Below, one piece after another: positions 19,618 to 27,676 of a stretch of DNA of 33,362 nucleotides (its first letter is position 1; the number at the start of each line of letters is the position of its first letter). The notes under the pieces were generated by a model. That model did not search any database, was not told where the DNA came from, and was given only the letters and a program-made list of their open reading frames with translations. The stretch spans positions 1 to 33,362 of the forward strand of contig NZ_JOAI01000062.1 of NCBI RefSeq assembly GCF_000717715.1, written 5' to 3'. The stretch comes from Streptomyces sp. NRRL B-24484. Lineage in GTDB: Bacteria; Actinomycetota; Actinomycetes; Streptomycetales; Streptomycetaceae. The translations under genes and the position numbers were made by a program.

Positions 19618-19625
19618 GCCACACC

Positions 19626-19826
19626 ACATCCAACGAGGCACGGACCACAAAGTCACTGGCATTGGGCCTAGTCCTGCAGGAGATACGGCGGTTTGACGAA
19701 GCCATCAACGCCCATACCCAGGCTGCCACCATCTACCAGGAACTCGACGACCGTCGCGGCGAAGCTCGGGCAGTGGAGAATTGTGCAATTGCCCGAAATG
19801 GGCGGTATCGGCGATGGCCTCACTGA
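19626..19826 (+). pseudogene. Tetratricopeptide-repeat protein remnant
   Basis: The plus strand encodes TTKSLALGLVLQEIRRFDEA, then AATIYQELDDRRGEARAVEN, ending at a TGA at 19824-19826. This is one and a half TPR units of the kind found at the C-terminus of NB-ARC/TPR regulators. There is no start and no continuation. It is a leftover fragment in the scar zone. The 19827-19964 stretch after it shows no gene. Confidence 0.6.
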
Positions 19827-19964
19827 GTGTAAGTCACAGCCAGTGTCTCGGCGGTGTTGAGAACGGCGTGCTGATTCCAATGGATTGGCTTCAGAATTCC
19901 GGCCTGGGGCCTGGCGTTGGCCGCAGCTGGCACTCTCCTTGCGGCTTCGGGTAGGTGGCAGTCG

Positions 19965-20613
19965 ATGAAAGAGGTGCATCCCACAACTGCCAGTATTCAA
20001 GCTCAGGCGGCGGCCCTCTTTGGACCTCTAGTCGGAGAACCAAACCCTTTTGAGCCAGTGGTCGACTGGACGGGTGGCGCTGATGAGCTGCCTCTTGAGG
20101 GGTTTGCAGGCGAGGCTGATCTTTCTAGCAGGGTCCTCGAGCGGCTAAATCCGTGGTTTGAAGTGTATCCACATGTGCGCGGTAGGCATTATAGCGGTGC
20201 CGGTTGCCGGATTGACGCCGTACTGAAGCCTAGGGACCCCCAGGTGTGGAAGGATCCGGGTGTCGTTCTAGGTGTCGAGTTCAAGAGAGCGGCAGGCGGG
20301 AGCCGTAAGTACTTGACTTCCTGGGTGGCCCAGTCCATTGATTATGCGTACGTCGAGTGGGATGGGTTTGGGAGGATGCCGGTTTTTATGTGCCCAAATC
20401 CATTCCCTGTGCGCAGGTCGTTTAGGGAGCCCTTCGATCCGATGGGTGCTTTCGCATGGCTTACTTGTCCAGTTTGGCATCGGTTATATTGCGCTCTGTA
20501 GGGCTTACGGCCTTTCCCTTATTCTTCAAGGCGCCCACAAGATTTGGTCGGAGCGGTACGGTGTCAGGGAAGGTCGCAACTGGAATCTCTCTAGGCGTAT
20601 AGGTTTACGCTAG
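19965..20613 (+). pseudogene. PD-(D/E)XK nuclease-like protein, probable frameshift near its end
   Basis: The frame from ATG 19965 has the order expected for a restriction-nuclease-like fold: E50 in GEADLSSRVLERL, D84 in RIDAVLKP, and E105-x-K107 in GVEFKRA, followed by a helix with SWVAQSIDYAYVEW. The frame stops at 20501 (178 residues). The next frame continues sensibly as VQFGIGYIALCRAYGLSLIL and ends at 20613, so one base appears shifted around 20470-20490. Base composition is lower than around it (about 50-58% GC in sampled lines), suggesting a recent import from another source. The catalytic core is intact in the first frame, so it might still be active. No methylase partner is visible nearby. 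Confidence 0.6.
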
Positions 20614-20685
20614 TCAGGTTGGCGACGGGTCAAGCCAGCGCCCAATTGAATAGTGGCGCGCCGCTCGTGTCTGCCAGTAGTGGTT

Positions 20686-23115
20686 CTACTCGGGGCCCGT
20701 AGGGGTTTGTGCTGCTCGAAGCCGGCTGGCGACGTAGCTGGCTCGGTCTCCTCCGTTCCATTTGTGCCAGTGGTGGGCGGTGCCGTCGGCGGCGCCCAGG
20801 AGGTCGGCGAGCATTTTCCAGTGGACCGCGCCGACGAGTGCCAGCCAGGCACCGTTGCGTGCCTTGCTGGCGCTGGGGACACCGAGGCGTTGGAGGCGTC
20901 GTTGCAGCGTGTTCGAGTTGAGCGGGCGGGAGGGGCGAAGGCCGGGAAAGAGATAGGGGGTCTCCTGGTTTTTGAGGGGGGCGGACAGGGGGCGGCGTTC
21001 GTGGACGAGTTGTTGGAGGAGGGCTGACAGGCGCGTGCGGAGCCAGAGTGTTTCGCGGCCGAGCTGGAGGCCCAGAACTCCGGGTTCGTCGGGGTGGATG
21101 TGGACCTGCGCGAGGGTGAGGTTGACGATGCGGTCGGTGCTCTGGCCGTACTGCAGGACGAGGCAGCCTGCGACGCGGTCGGCAAGGGGCAGACTGTCGT
21201 CGGTTTCCAGCCTGAGCGCGGTGAGTACCCGGTCGGTGTCGTTCATGATGGCGCGTTCGCCGTGTCTGCTTGAGGTGGCGATGGCGACGTCTGCGGGCGC
21301 GAGGCCGCAGGTCGCCGCCCAGAGGAGGAACGGCCGGGCGTAGGGTTGGAGGGTTGGGTTGGCGATGAGCCACCGGTCGATGAGGTGCTGGGTGATGCCG
21401 TCGATCGCGCGCCCGCGGCTGCGGATGTGGCCGAGGAGGAGCCGGGCGGCGTTCAGCTGACGACGAAGGTGCTCGCGCTGGAAGCGGGTGAAGCCGCTAC
21501 GGCTGACGTGCTGGTGCGCGAGGGGCATCAGGTGCCAGCGTGCGTATCGCGCGAGGAGCACCCGGTCGGCCGTGGTGGCGCACTCTTCGAGGCAGTGGCC
21601 GAAGTCTCTTTTCAGCTGGGCAAGTTGTTCGTCTCGCGGTTCGAGGATCTCGGCTAGGACGAGCAGGCCTCGGAGCTGCTGGACGGAGGTGGTCTGGCGC
21701 AGTGCGTCGAGGGCTTCGTGGGTGCACGGGAGTCGTCCGTTGACCATGTCGCGGATGAGCTGGCCGCCGGGTCGGCGCAGGTAGAGGATCATTGAGTAGG
21801 GGTTGTCGTATCGCTCCAGCAGTTCCGCCAGCGGCGCGAGCCGCTCGCACCTGCGACCGTCGGCGTCGGTGAACGCCTCGGCGAGGACGAGTCGGCCCCG
21901 GCAGGGCAGGCACTGCCCCTGGAGGAGGCGGCCCATTCCCGCGCAGGTCGGGCAGCGGTAGCTGAAGGTGACGCCGGCGCACTCGGGGCACAGCGGCCCG
22001 TTGTCCTCGCGGCGGAAGACCGCGCCGAGCTGGCCGCAGCGGTGGCATTGCTCGTGGGTGAGGCGGACCGCGTCGACGCAGGTAAGGCAGACGGGTCCTT
22101 CCGGCCAGCGGCGCTCTGCCCGGGCCGGCGTCGTGCAGCGTGTGCAGGGCACGATGGCGGCGGAGTAGCACGGTACGCAGCGCGGTGTCCCGTCCCCGGT
22201 CGTCACGGGGGCCGAGGGCCGGGTGCCGCAGTCGCCGCAGAGCGGCCCGGGTCGCACGCTCTCCCAGCAGCGTCCGCACCATGGGCCGCGCTCGTCGCGG
22301 GCGGTGACCACGGCGCGGCGTCCGCATCCAGTGCAGGGCTGTGCTTGGTCCGCGCGGCGGCAGCCGTCGCACCACGGTTTCCCGTCCTCGTCGCGGTAGA
22401 CGGCGAGTCGGAGGCGCCCGCAGCTGACACACGGATGCCGTGGAGTGGCTTGGCGAGCACAGGCCCGGCAGACGCCCGTACTGAGGATGCCGACCCTTCT
22501 GTTTCGGCCGCACTGCGGACACAGGACGATCGGTGCCCGGCGGTTGTCGCACTTTTCGCACAGCGGTCCGTCTTCGCTGATGCGGCTGGCTGATCTGGCT
22601 TCGCCGCAGTCCACGCACTGGTGCAGCCGGCGGGGATGAATGTGCTGGTAGCAGGCTCGGCAGACGGGGCTGCCGTCGTCCTGGCGCAGGCCGACCGGTT
22701 TGGTGAGGCCGCAGCGTGAGCACGGTTCGGCGAGGTGGTGCTGGCGGCAGCGCGTGCACCAGGGGCCCTCCGCGGTGTGGGCGGCTGGGACGACCAGCTT
22801 GCCGCAGGCCCAGCAGGGCTCCTTGGGGAGAGTCTTGCGGTGGCAGCCGGTGCAGATGACGGCACCGTCGGGGGTCTTCCTGACGGCGATCCTGGCCTGT
22901 CCACAGGTGTGGCAGAGCTGCGGCTTGCGGCGTTCGCGCTGCCAGCACCGGTGGCAGACCGGCTGGCCGGCGCGGCGCTCGGCGACGGTTCCGGGCCGGG
23001 CGCAGAGGGAGCAGGTCTCCTTGGGACCGACTGCCCGGTGACAGGCGTGGCACAGGCCCCTACTTCTGATGGCCTTGTCTCGGCCGCACTGGACGCAGGT
23101 GGCGGTCTTGGTCAT
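20686..23115 (-). CDS. Tandem zinc-ribbon protein with degenerate tyrosine-recombinase-like C-terminal domain
   Basis: The 809-residue protein opens with 13 consecutive zinc-ribbon modules from residue 7 to about 404. Each is a CxxC pair, 10-15 residues, then a second CxxC pair (for example CVQCGRDKAIRSRGLCHACH). The rest, about residues 440-800, is helical. Its end (YGQSTDRIVNLTLAQV, YLFPGLRPSRPLN, ARNGAWLALVGAVHWKMLAD, LLGAADGTAHHWHKWNGGD) follows the layout of tyrosine recombinases without the HxxR box and with no clear catalytic tyrosine. It starts nine bases after the XRE gene stop, so it is the third gene of a coupled trio with an active-looking recombinase. It may be a DNA-binding or accessory subunit. 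I know of similar C-terminal domains in Streptomyces, but not a characterised function. Confidence 0.8.
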   Translation of the reverse strand: MTKTATCVQCGRDKAIRSRGLCHACHRAVGPKETCSLCARPGTVAERRAGQPVCHRCWQRERRKPQLCHTCGQARIAVRKTPDGAVICTGCHRKTLPKEPCWACGKLVVPAAHTAEGPWCTRCRQHHLAEPCSRCGLTKPVGLRQDDGSPVCRACYQHIHPRRLHQCVDCGEARSASRISEDGPLCEKCDNRRAPIVLCPQCGRNRRVGILSTGVCRACARQATPRHPCVSCGRLRLAVYRDEDGKPWCDGCRRADQAQPCTGCGRRAVVTARDERGPWCGRCWESVRPGPLCGDCGTRPSAPVTTGDGTPRCVPCYSAAIVPCTRCTTPARAERRWPEGPVCLTCVDAVRLTHEQCHRCGQLGAVFRREDNGPLCPECAGVTFSYRCPTCAGMGRLLQGQCLPCRGRLVLAEAFTDADGRRCERLAPLAELLERYDNPYSMILYLRRPGGQLIRDMVNGRLPCTHEALDALRQTTSVQQLRGLLVLAEILEPRDEQLAQLKRDFGHCLEECATTADRVLLARYARWHLMPLAHQHVSRSGFTRFQREHLRRQLNAARLLLGHIRSRGRAIDGITQHLIDRWLIANPTLQPYARPFLLWAATCGLAPADVAIATSSRHGERAIMNDTDRVLTALRLETDDSLPLADRVAGCLVLQYGQSTDRIVNLTLAQVHIHPDEPGVLGLQLGRETLWLRTRLSALLQQLVHERRPLSAPLKNQETPYLFPGLRPSRPLNSNTLQRRLQRLGVPSASKARNGAWLALVGAVHWKMLADLLGAADGTAHHWHKWNGGDRASYVASRLRAAQTPTGPE

Positions 23116-23124
23116 GGCTGTTGG

Positions 23125-23508
23125 TCAGCCTTCGGCGTCGAAGAAGTCGCCGGACAGCAGTGGCATGTCCGGGACCACGGGCCGAGGCTTTCGCGCGGCG
23201 GGTTCCACGGGGGCGGCGTCGGACTGGATCTCGACGACGAGGTCCTCGAACGTGCACTTGAGGATCTTGCAGAGCGCAAGGATGAGCTCGACGGGCATCT
23301 TGGGCGGCCGGTCGGCCTTCACCAGCCGGTAGATGTTGCTGCGGTCCAGGTCGAAGCCGTACTTCCTCAGCTCTGGTGCGAGCTTGGTGGTGGTGTACCA
23401 GTTGCGGCGAAGGGCCATGAGCTCGCGCAGTCGCCACTCGTAGCGGGGCTGGAGGGCTTCGAGGGCGCTCCTGGCCTGCGGTTCGTCGCCGTGCGGTACT
23501 GCTTTCAC
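23125..23508 (-). CDS. XRE-family (Cro/C1-type) helix-turn-helix regulator
   Basis: This is a 127-residue protein. Residues about 45-95 form a Cro/C1-type domain: LRKYGFDLDRSNIYRLVKAD, then LILALCKILKCTFEDLVVEI. A proline-rich acidic tail follows. The GTG start overlaps the recombinase stop as GTGA, and the stop is nine bases before the zinc-ribbon gene, so the three proteins are probably made together. It likely regulates the trio promoter or acts as a directionality factor; the second idea is inference. Confidence 0.83.
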   Translation of the reverse strand: MKAVPHGDEPQARSALEALQPRYEWRLRELMALRRNWYTTTKLAPELRKYGFDLDRSNIYRLVKADRPPKMPVELILALCKILKCTFEDLVVEIQSDAAPVEPAARKPRPVVPDMPLLSGDFFDAEG

Positions 23509-24728
23509 CGGGTCCTCCTCGAACCGCCGGAGCGGGACTGTGTCGTCTGGTCGCTGAAGTCGTCGTCCATGTCCGCCTCGGCGTCGGCCATCGCGAAGGC
23601 GCGGGCCAGGGCCGCTTCCTCCGCCGCGTCGAGGCTTTCGCGGACCTTGAGGTTCTTGAAGTCGTTGCTGAGCGCGGTGTAGATCGCGGTAGTCGCGGCG
23701 TGCGAATGACCAACTTGGTCGGTGACGAACTGGCCGTCGTAGCCGGCCTCGATGAGCCTGGTCACGTACGTGTGCCGCATGCAGTGCGGGCCGAGCTGAG
23801 CGGGCAGTTTGCCCAGCTCACGCCAGTGCTGGAACCGCTGGTTCACCGCGCGTTCCGAGATCATCTCGTTGCGCTCGGTGGGGAACATGACGCCGTCGTC
23901 CGGACGGTCGCTGTAGAACAGCGGGCGCACGTTCTCCATGTACAGCTGCACGGTGCGAACCGCCCACGGCCATACCGAGATCACCATCCGGCGCTTGGGA
24001 GGCTGTCCGGCGCCGGCCTTCCCCCAGCGGACCGCCAGCCCCGCGTGGTCCCCGAACTCGGGCAGCTTCGCCTGACGCCGCCAGTCGTGGGTCTCCAGCC
24101 GGGCCGTCTCCCTGCGGCGCAGGCCCCAGCCGTACATCGTCGTGAACATCGCCAGGTCCCGGGCCGCGGCGAACGCTCCCTTGTGGCCCTGTTCGCGTAG
24201 ACGCTTGATCTCCGGGTCCATCTGCCCGAAGAAGGTCTTCACCTCTGCCTTGGTCAACGGCCGGTTGCCACTGGGCTGGCCGATGTATTCCTGCGCGTGC
24301 CGGACCGCATTCAGGTCCCGCAGCGCGAAGCCGGTGAACATCCCGAAGGTGCTCAGGCACACCTGCGGCCACTCGTAGGCCGGATCGCTCAGGTAACTCA
24401 GGTAGAGCGCAAGGTCGTTCTGGTACTTACGCATCGTCGACGTTGCGACGGTGCCCGCGAGCATCGCCGACCACCGGTCGAACAACCGCCTGTCCCAGGC
24501 CGGCTCCCACGGATACCCGCCGGACATCGCCTGGACCTGGCGCGCGATACGAGCCCTGGTGTTGACCGTGTCCCAGGACAGCCTGCGGGCCCGCTGATGG
24601 TCCGCGAAGCCCAGCAGCGTCTTCTCGAAGACGGCCTCCTCGGGGCGGAGCATCGCCACACCCGGCAGCACATGCAGCGTCGCGACGCCCGGCACAGCTA
24701 CCGAGCCCCCTGCGGAACTTCGGCCCAT
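23505..24728 (-). CDS. Tyrosine recombinase / site-specific integrase
   Basis: This 407-residue enzyme has a SAM-like N-terminal DNA-binding domain (WDRRLFDRWSAML, STMRKYQNDLALYLSYLSD) and a complete catalytic domain. It shows Arg near residue 203-205 in GLRRRETARL, HCMRHTYVTRL near 315, GHSHAATT near 340, and the nucleophile Y350 in TAIYTALS. Tyrosine recombinases cut and rejoin DNA through a 3'-phosphotyrosine link. GGAGGG lies six bases before the ATG. It leads the trio operon and lies about 230 bp from the broken end of a PAPS-reductase-like gene, as expected of an enzyme that mobilised the segment. No tRNA gene or obvious long attachment repeat is visible. Confidence 0.9.
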   Translation of the reverse strand: MGRSSAGGSVAVPGVATLHVLPGVAMLRPEEAVFEKTLLGFADHQRARRLSWDTVNTRARIARQVQAMSGGYPWEPAWDRRLFDRWSAMLAGTVATSTMRKYQNDLALYLSYLSDPAYEWPQVCLSTFGMFTGFALRDLNAVRHAQEYIGQPSGNRPLTKAEVKTFFGQMDPEIKRLREQGHKGAFAAARDLAMFTTMYGWGLRRRETARLETHDWRRQAKLPEFGDHAGLAVRWGKAGAGQPPKRRMVISVWPWAVRTVQLYMENVRPLFYSDRPDDGVMFPTERNEMISERAVNQRFQHWRELGKLPAQLGPHCMRHTYVTRLIEAGYDGQFVTDQVGHSHAATTAIYTALSNDFKNLKVRESLDAAEEAALARAFAMADAEADMDDDFSDQTTQSRSGGSRRTR

Positions 24729-24793
24729 CCGTCACCCTCCGTGTCCAGTACGGGGTCTCACCTTCCACGCGGTGATGCATAGCACGCAACACT

Positions 24794-24810
24794 GGTGCAG
24801 TAGTTGCACC
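24794..24810. promoter_or_regulatory. Perfect inverted repeat upstream of the recombinase trio
   Basis: GGTGCA (24794-24799) and TGCACC (24805-24810) are separated by GTAGT. The palindrome is 66 bp upstream of the recombinase start, in the stretch where its promoter should lie. It could be an operator for the XRE regulator or a recombinase core site. Confidence 0.4.
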
Positions 24811-24957
24811 ACTATCGAGGGAATCGCAGGCTAACCCGCGGGCGGAGCTGACGGATCGTGATACAACTCGACCCAACCGGGCAACGCATGTTCTGCTGGC
24901 CGGGGGTAACACCGCCGGCCTCGTGGTGCGCGTGCCGCAACATTGCTCGAAGTTCCC

Positions 24958-25980
24958 GGCGCGACCGGTCGATTCCTGTGCCCTCAGGCCGAGGCAGTAC
25001 AGGACGCGCACCGGCCGGCCGGTCAGGCCTTGGTCGCGCAGCTCGCGCACTAGCGCGGTGACGAACCGCATTGCCTGTGAGGTTTTCTGATCGCTCGTGC
25101 ACCATCTGGCGTCCGCGCTCGGCCAGCGGCCCCGGTCGAGCAGCTGCCGCCACAGCCCGCCCAGCTCCCGGCGAAGCGTGACGAACCGCAGACCGTAGTG
25201 CTCGGCCTGCTCCCGGGCCAGTTCCTCTGTGCCGGGCCATTCGATGGACTCGCCGGAGTCCGTCACGTCCAGATCGTTGTGCAGGACCACGATCCGACTG
25301 CGTGGCACACCGGCGTCGTCGACCTGGCGGACTACCTCGTCGAGGGCCGCCTGGCTGTCCTTGCCTCCGCTCGACGCCACCAGGATCACGTCCCAGTGGT
25401 CGAGTCGGTGCCGGCGCGGGTTGAGCGTGACGTAGCCGACCGGAACGCGCGGGGGAGGGCAGGCCTCGCGGGCCGCGCTCTGCAGCGCGACCAGCACCTC
25501 GTGTCGGCCGATCCGTGGATCCGACACCCACTGCGCGATCTGCTCGACCGCGCAGGCCTCGCTGGCGGGTGCGAGATGCTCGGCAAGGAACTGCAACGCG
25601 GCGCTGGCCCGATCCCAGGCCTTCTCGGCGATCTCGCCGGCCTTGATCGGGTCCACGGGGCCGCGGCGTGGCGTCTCGGCGGTGAGGGCCGCCAGGAACA
25701 CCGCGCCCAGGGGGTGGAGGGCGCCGTGCTCCGGCCGCTTCGGCGGTCGGGCTGCCCCCCGGGCCTTGGCGCGGCGGCCCGACCGGGCGCAGCTCGACTT
25801 GGAGAGGCCGTGCTCGGCGATGAGGCGGGACGCAGCTGCCAGATCGGCGCCGATGCGGGCCTTCCCGCGGCGGGGGCGCGCGGTCGGGAGCTTGGAGACC
25901 ATGCCCAGCTGGCAGGGCGTGGCGAGCGGTGCGGCCGGCTCGAAGAGGGCCAACTGGCCGGCTGTGGGCCGGGGGCTCAT
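24958..25980 (-). pseudogene. PAPS-reductase superfamily (PP-loop) protein, C-terminus lost
   Basis: The start MSPRPTAGQLALFEPAAP overlaps the stop of a 29-residue leader frame as ATGA. The nucleotide-binding PP-loop is clear: VASSGGKDSQAALDEV, with SGGKDS at about residues 203-208. HNDLD, then RWCTSDQKTSQAMRF and YCLGLRAQESTGRA follow, the usual order in phosphosulfate-reductase/adenine-nucleotide-hydrolase-fold proteins, including DndC-like enzymes. After RA at 24958 the frame no longer resembles the family, although it stays open to 24427 by overlapping the recombinase gene. About 100 or more C-terminal residues are missing. A second superfamily member is at 32238-33362. The chemistry and substrate are unknown. 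Confidence 0.78.
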
Positions 25981-26066
25981 GCTGTGCCGCCCGTCTCCGG
26001 CCCGCAGCCGGCGGCCGCGGGTCGGGGAATGCGCGCGCCGGTCCTGTCCGGGGCGTTCATGGGCAT
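25977..26066 (-). CDS. 29-residue leader ORF coupled to the PP-loop gene
   Basis: An ATG at 26066 with a strong GGAGG five bases upstream opens a short frame, MPMNAPDRTGARIPRPAAAG…, whose TGA overlaps the ATG of the PP-loop gene (ATGA). The ribosome site for the downstream gene is otherwise poor, so translation of this peptide probably delivers ribosomes to it. It is directly downstream of the repeated leader module. No function of the peptide itself is visible. Confidence 0.55.
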   Translation of the reverse strand: MPMNAPDRTGARIPRPAAAGCGPETGGTA

Positions 26067-26142
26067 GACTCCTCCTTGAGGTGCGGATCGAGTGGCCGGG
26101 AGGGGCGCCAACCCCTGCCGACGTAAAGAAGTATACCACAAT
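26067..26142 (-). promoter_or_regulatory. Repeated promoter-leader module, copy A
   Basis: Read on the minus strand: an extended -10 box TTGTGGTATACT (TATACT at 26135-26130), then a GGGGTTGGCGCCCC hairpin (26116-26101), a conserved GGCCACTCGATC block and AAGGAGG before the ATG. Three other operons have the same module (copies B, C, D). The box begins inside the stop of the upstream Mom-like gene. Confidence 0.72.
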
Positions 26143-27065
26143 CAAGCGTCGAAGGTGCGCGTGTTTCGCTCGAAGAGCAGCGGATCGAAGTCCGGACACT
26201 TCGGGTAGGCCTTGACCCGCTGAACACCCAGCCGGATCGCCTCCCGATCACGACGCCTGGTCGGGAGACGGAAGACGTACCTGTGGGCCCCGCGATGCCG
26301 CACCGTTCGCACCCCCGCATCGACGAGCGCGCTGCGCAACCACGCCCCCGGGTCGCCGCCGGCCCGCCGCGGCTGCGCACCGAAGGAATGGAGAACCCGC
26401 TCCGCGTACTCGTGACCGGGCTCCTGGCGCCGGATTTTTTGGACCGCGCGCTCGTTCAGCACCGTCCCATCGGGCAAGATCTTGATCGACCTGGGCGTCG
26501 CTCGGCCGGTGTAGACCGCGTTCGTCGCCTGGTAGATCGTGCCGACATGCCCGACCGCCACCAGGAGACCGGCCGCACTGCGCCGCGGCACGGGGTCGGC
26601 GAACGAGACCACGCCGTGGACTCCGTGTGACCTTAGGGCCTCGAAGCACCTGGCCAGGAACCAGCTCTCGGAGTTCCCTGGGTATTTCGTGCGCAGTACG
26701 AACCTGGAGAGTTCAAGGGACTCCGTCACCGGGCGCAGGTCCGGCAGTGCGCGGGTCAATACCCGCGGTCCGGCGGGGACGCCGAACACGGCCACCCCGA
26801 CCAGTTCCCGGCGCCCCCCGGTGACGTCGAACAGCCCGTATCGCCGGACCGCCGCCGGATACGAACCCGAGTAGTGGTGCCGGACTACGAACGCCTTGGC
26901 CGCCTCTTCGCCCACGGGGCCAACCTCGTAGTGGCGGGCGTTGAAGCCCCCGTCGCTCACATGCCGCCACGCATGCCGGCGCCCCTCCCAACGCTGGCAC
27001 CAGGGCGACGACGTCGCGATCTCCGACAGTTCCACGGACGGAAGCCCGTCCTGACGACGTCCCAT
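26142..27065 (-). CDS. Mu Mom-like protein (GNAT-fold DNA-modification family)
   Basis: Mu Mom alters adenines in phage DNA so that host restriction enzymes cannot cut it. This 307-residue protein shows that family's order: FVVRHHYSGSYPAAVRRYGL (about 58-77), ELVGVAVFGVP, LELSRFVLRTKYPGNSESWF leading to LARCFEAL (about 115-140), VVSFADP near 155, and GHVGTIYQATNAVYTG (about 168-183). The start at 27065 is fixed by TGATG overlap with the upstream gene stop. A basic C-terminal extension of about 100 residues (TRRRDREAIRLG) may bind DNA. It ends the operon of copy B. Whether it modifies DNA here is inference. It could also be a related GNAT enzyme on another substrate. Confidence 0.72.
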   Translation of the reverse strand: MGRRQDGLPSVELSEIATSSPWCQRWEGRRHAWRHVSDGGFNARHYEVGPVGEEAAKAFVVRHHYSGSYPAAVRRYGLFDVTGGRRELVGVAVFGVPAGPRVLTRALPDLRPVTESLELSRFVLRTKYPGNSESWFLARCFEALRSHGVHGVVSFADPVPRRSAAGLLVAVGHVGTIYQATNAVYTGRATPRSIKILPDGTVLNERAVQKIRRQEPGHEYAERVLHSFGAQPRRAGGDPGAWLRSALVDAGVRTVRHRGAHRYVFRLPTRRRDREAIRLGVQRVKAYPKCPDFDPLLFERNTRTFDA

Positions 27066-27610
27066 CACCGACTCCGCCGCCCACTCGCGTCCCGCCGAAC
27101 GAACTGGGCGCGAGCCCGTGCGGCAGCCGCTCGCACGGCCATGCGCCACCGACGCGACCATGGCAGACGAAGCTGCTCGGGCTGAGCGCTCTGCCACTCG
27201 GCGCTCCCGGCATCCCGGAACTGAAGTCGGCCACCACTTCTACCGGCCAGGCGCTCCGCCTCGCGCGCTTCGTCGTCGGCGAACACCGTGATGTCGCCGT
27301 CGGGTCCCACCATGCGCCAGGCCGTGTGGCCGGAGCGCTCCGACGGGGCGTAGAACACCGTGGTGCCCTGGACCATGACGTGCAGCGGGACCGTGGCGGT
27401 CGTGCCAGGGCGTTCGACCAGCCCGCGGTGGACGGTGTCGAGGTCGATGCTCACCACCAGGGTGTTCTCGTCGACGTAGGTGAAGACGATGACGCCGGCC
27501 ATCTGGATGGCGGGCCAGGACAGCGACGAGTCGCCCAGTTCTCCGCGCCTGGCGGGCCAGAAGCGGGCGGTGCGGTGGTACCGCTCGCGAAGTGCGGTCG
27601 AAACGGCCAT
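27065..27610 (-). CDS. Unknown protein of the Mom-like operon
   Basis: This 181-residue protein starts MAVSTALRERYHRTARFWPA and ends with an arginine-rich tail (SRRWRMAVRAAAARARAQF). The centre has beta-like alternation (GVIVFTYVDENTLVVSIDLD). No known motif is recognised. AAGGAG lies eight bases before the ATG. Its stop overlaps the start of the Mom-like gene as TGATG, so the two are translated together and probably work together. The basic tail would suit nucleic-acid binding. Confidence 0.6.
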   Translation of the reverse strand: MAVSTALRERYHRTARFWPARRGELGDSSLSWPAIQMAGVIVFTYVDENTLVVSIDLDTVHRGLVERPGTTATVPLHVMVQGTTVFYAPSERSGHTAWRMVGPDGDITVFADDEAREAERLAGRSGGRLQFRDAGSAEWQSAQPEQLRLPWSRRWRMAVRAAAARARAQFVRRDASGRRSR

Positions 27611-27637
27611 GCCGGTGACTCCTTGGGTCGTGACGGA

Positions 27638-27662
27638 CCCCGGGCGCGCTGTGCGCCCGGGG
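27638..27662. terminator. Intercistronic stem-loop, 10-bp perfect stem
   Basis: CCCCGGGCGC (27638-27647) pairs exactly with GCGCCCGGGG (27653-27662) across a 5-base loop. It lies in the 66-bp gap between two genes of the copy B operon and could lower downstream expression or protect mRNA. Confidence 0.55.
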
Positions 27663-27676
27663 CAATGCGGAGGTGA

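Noticed and set aside
20614..20685. Missing C-terminal part of the PP-loop gene at the far end of the trio
   Set aside because: No frame in this stretch resembles the PAPS-reductase C-terminal motifs.
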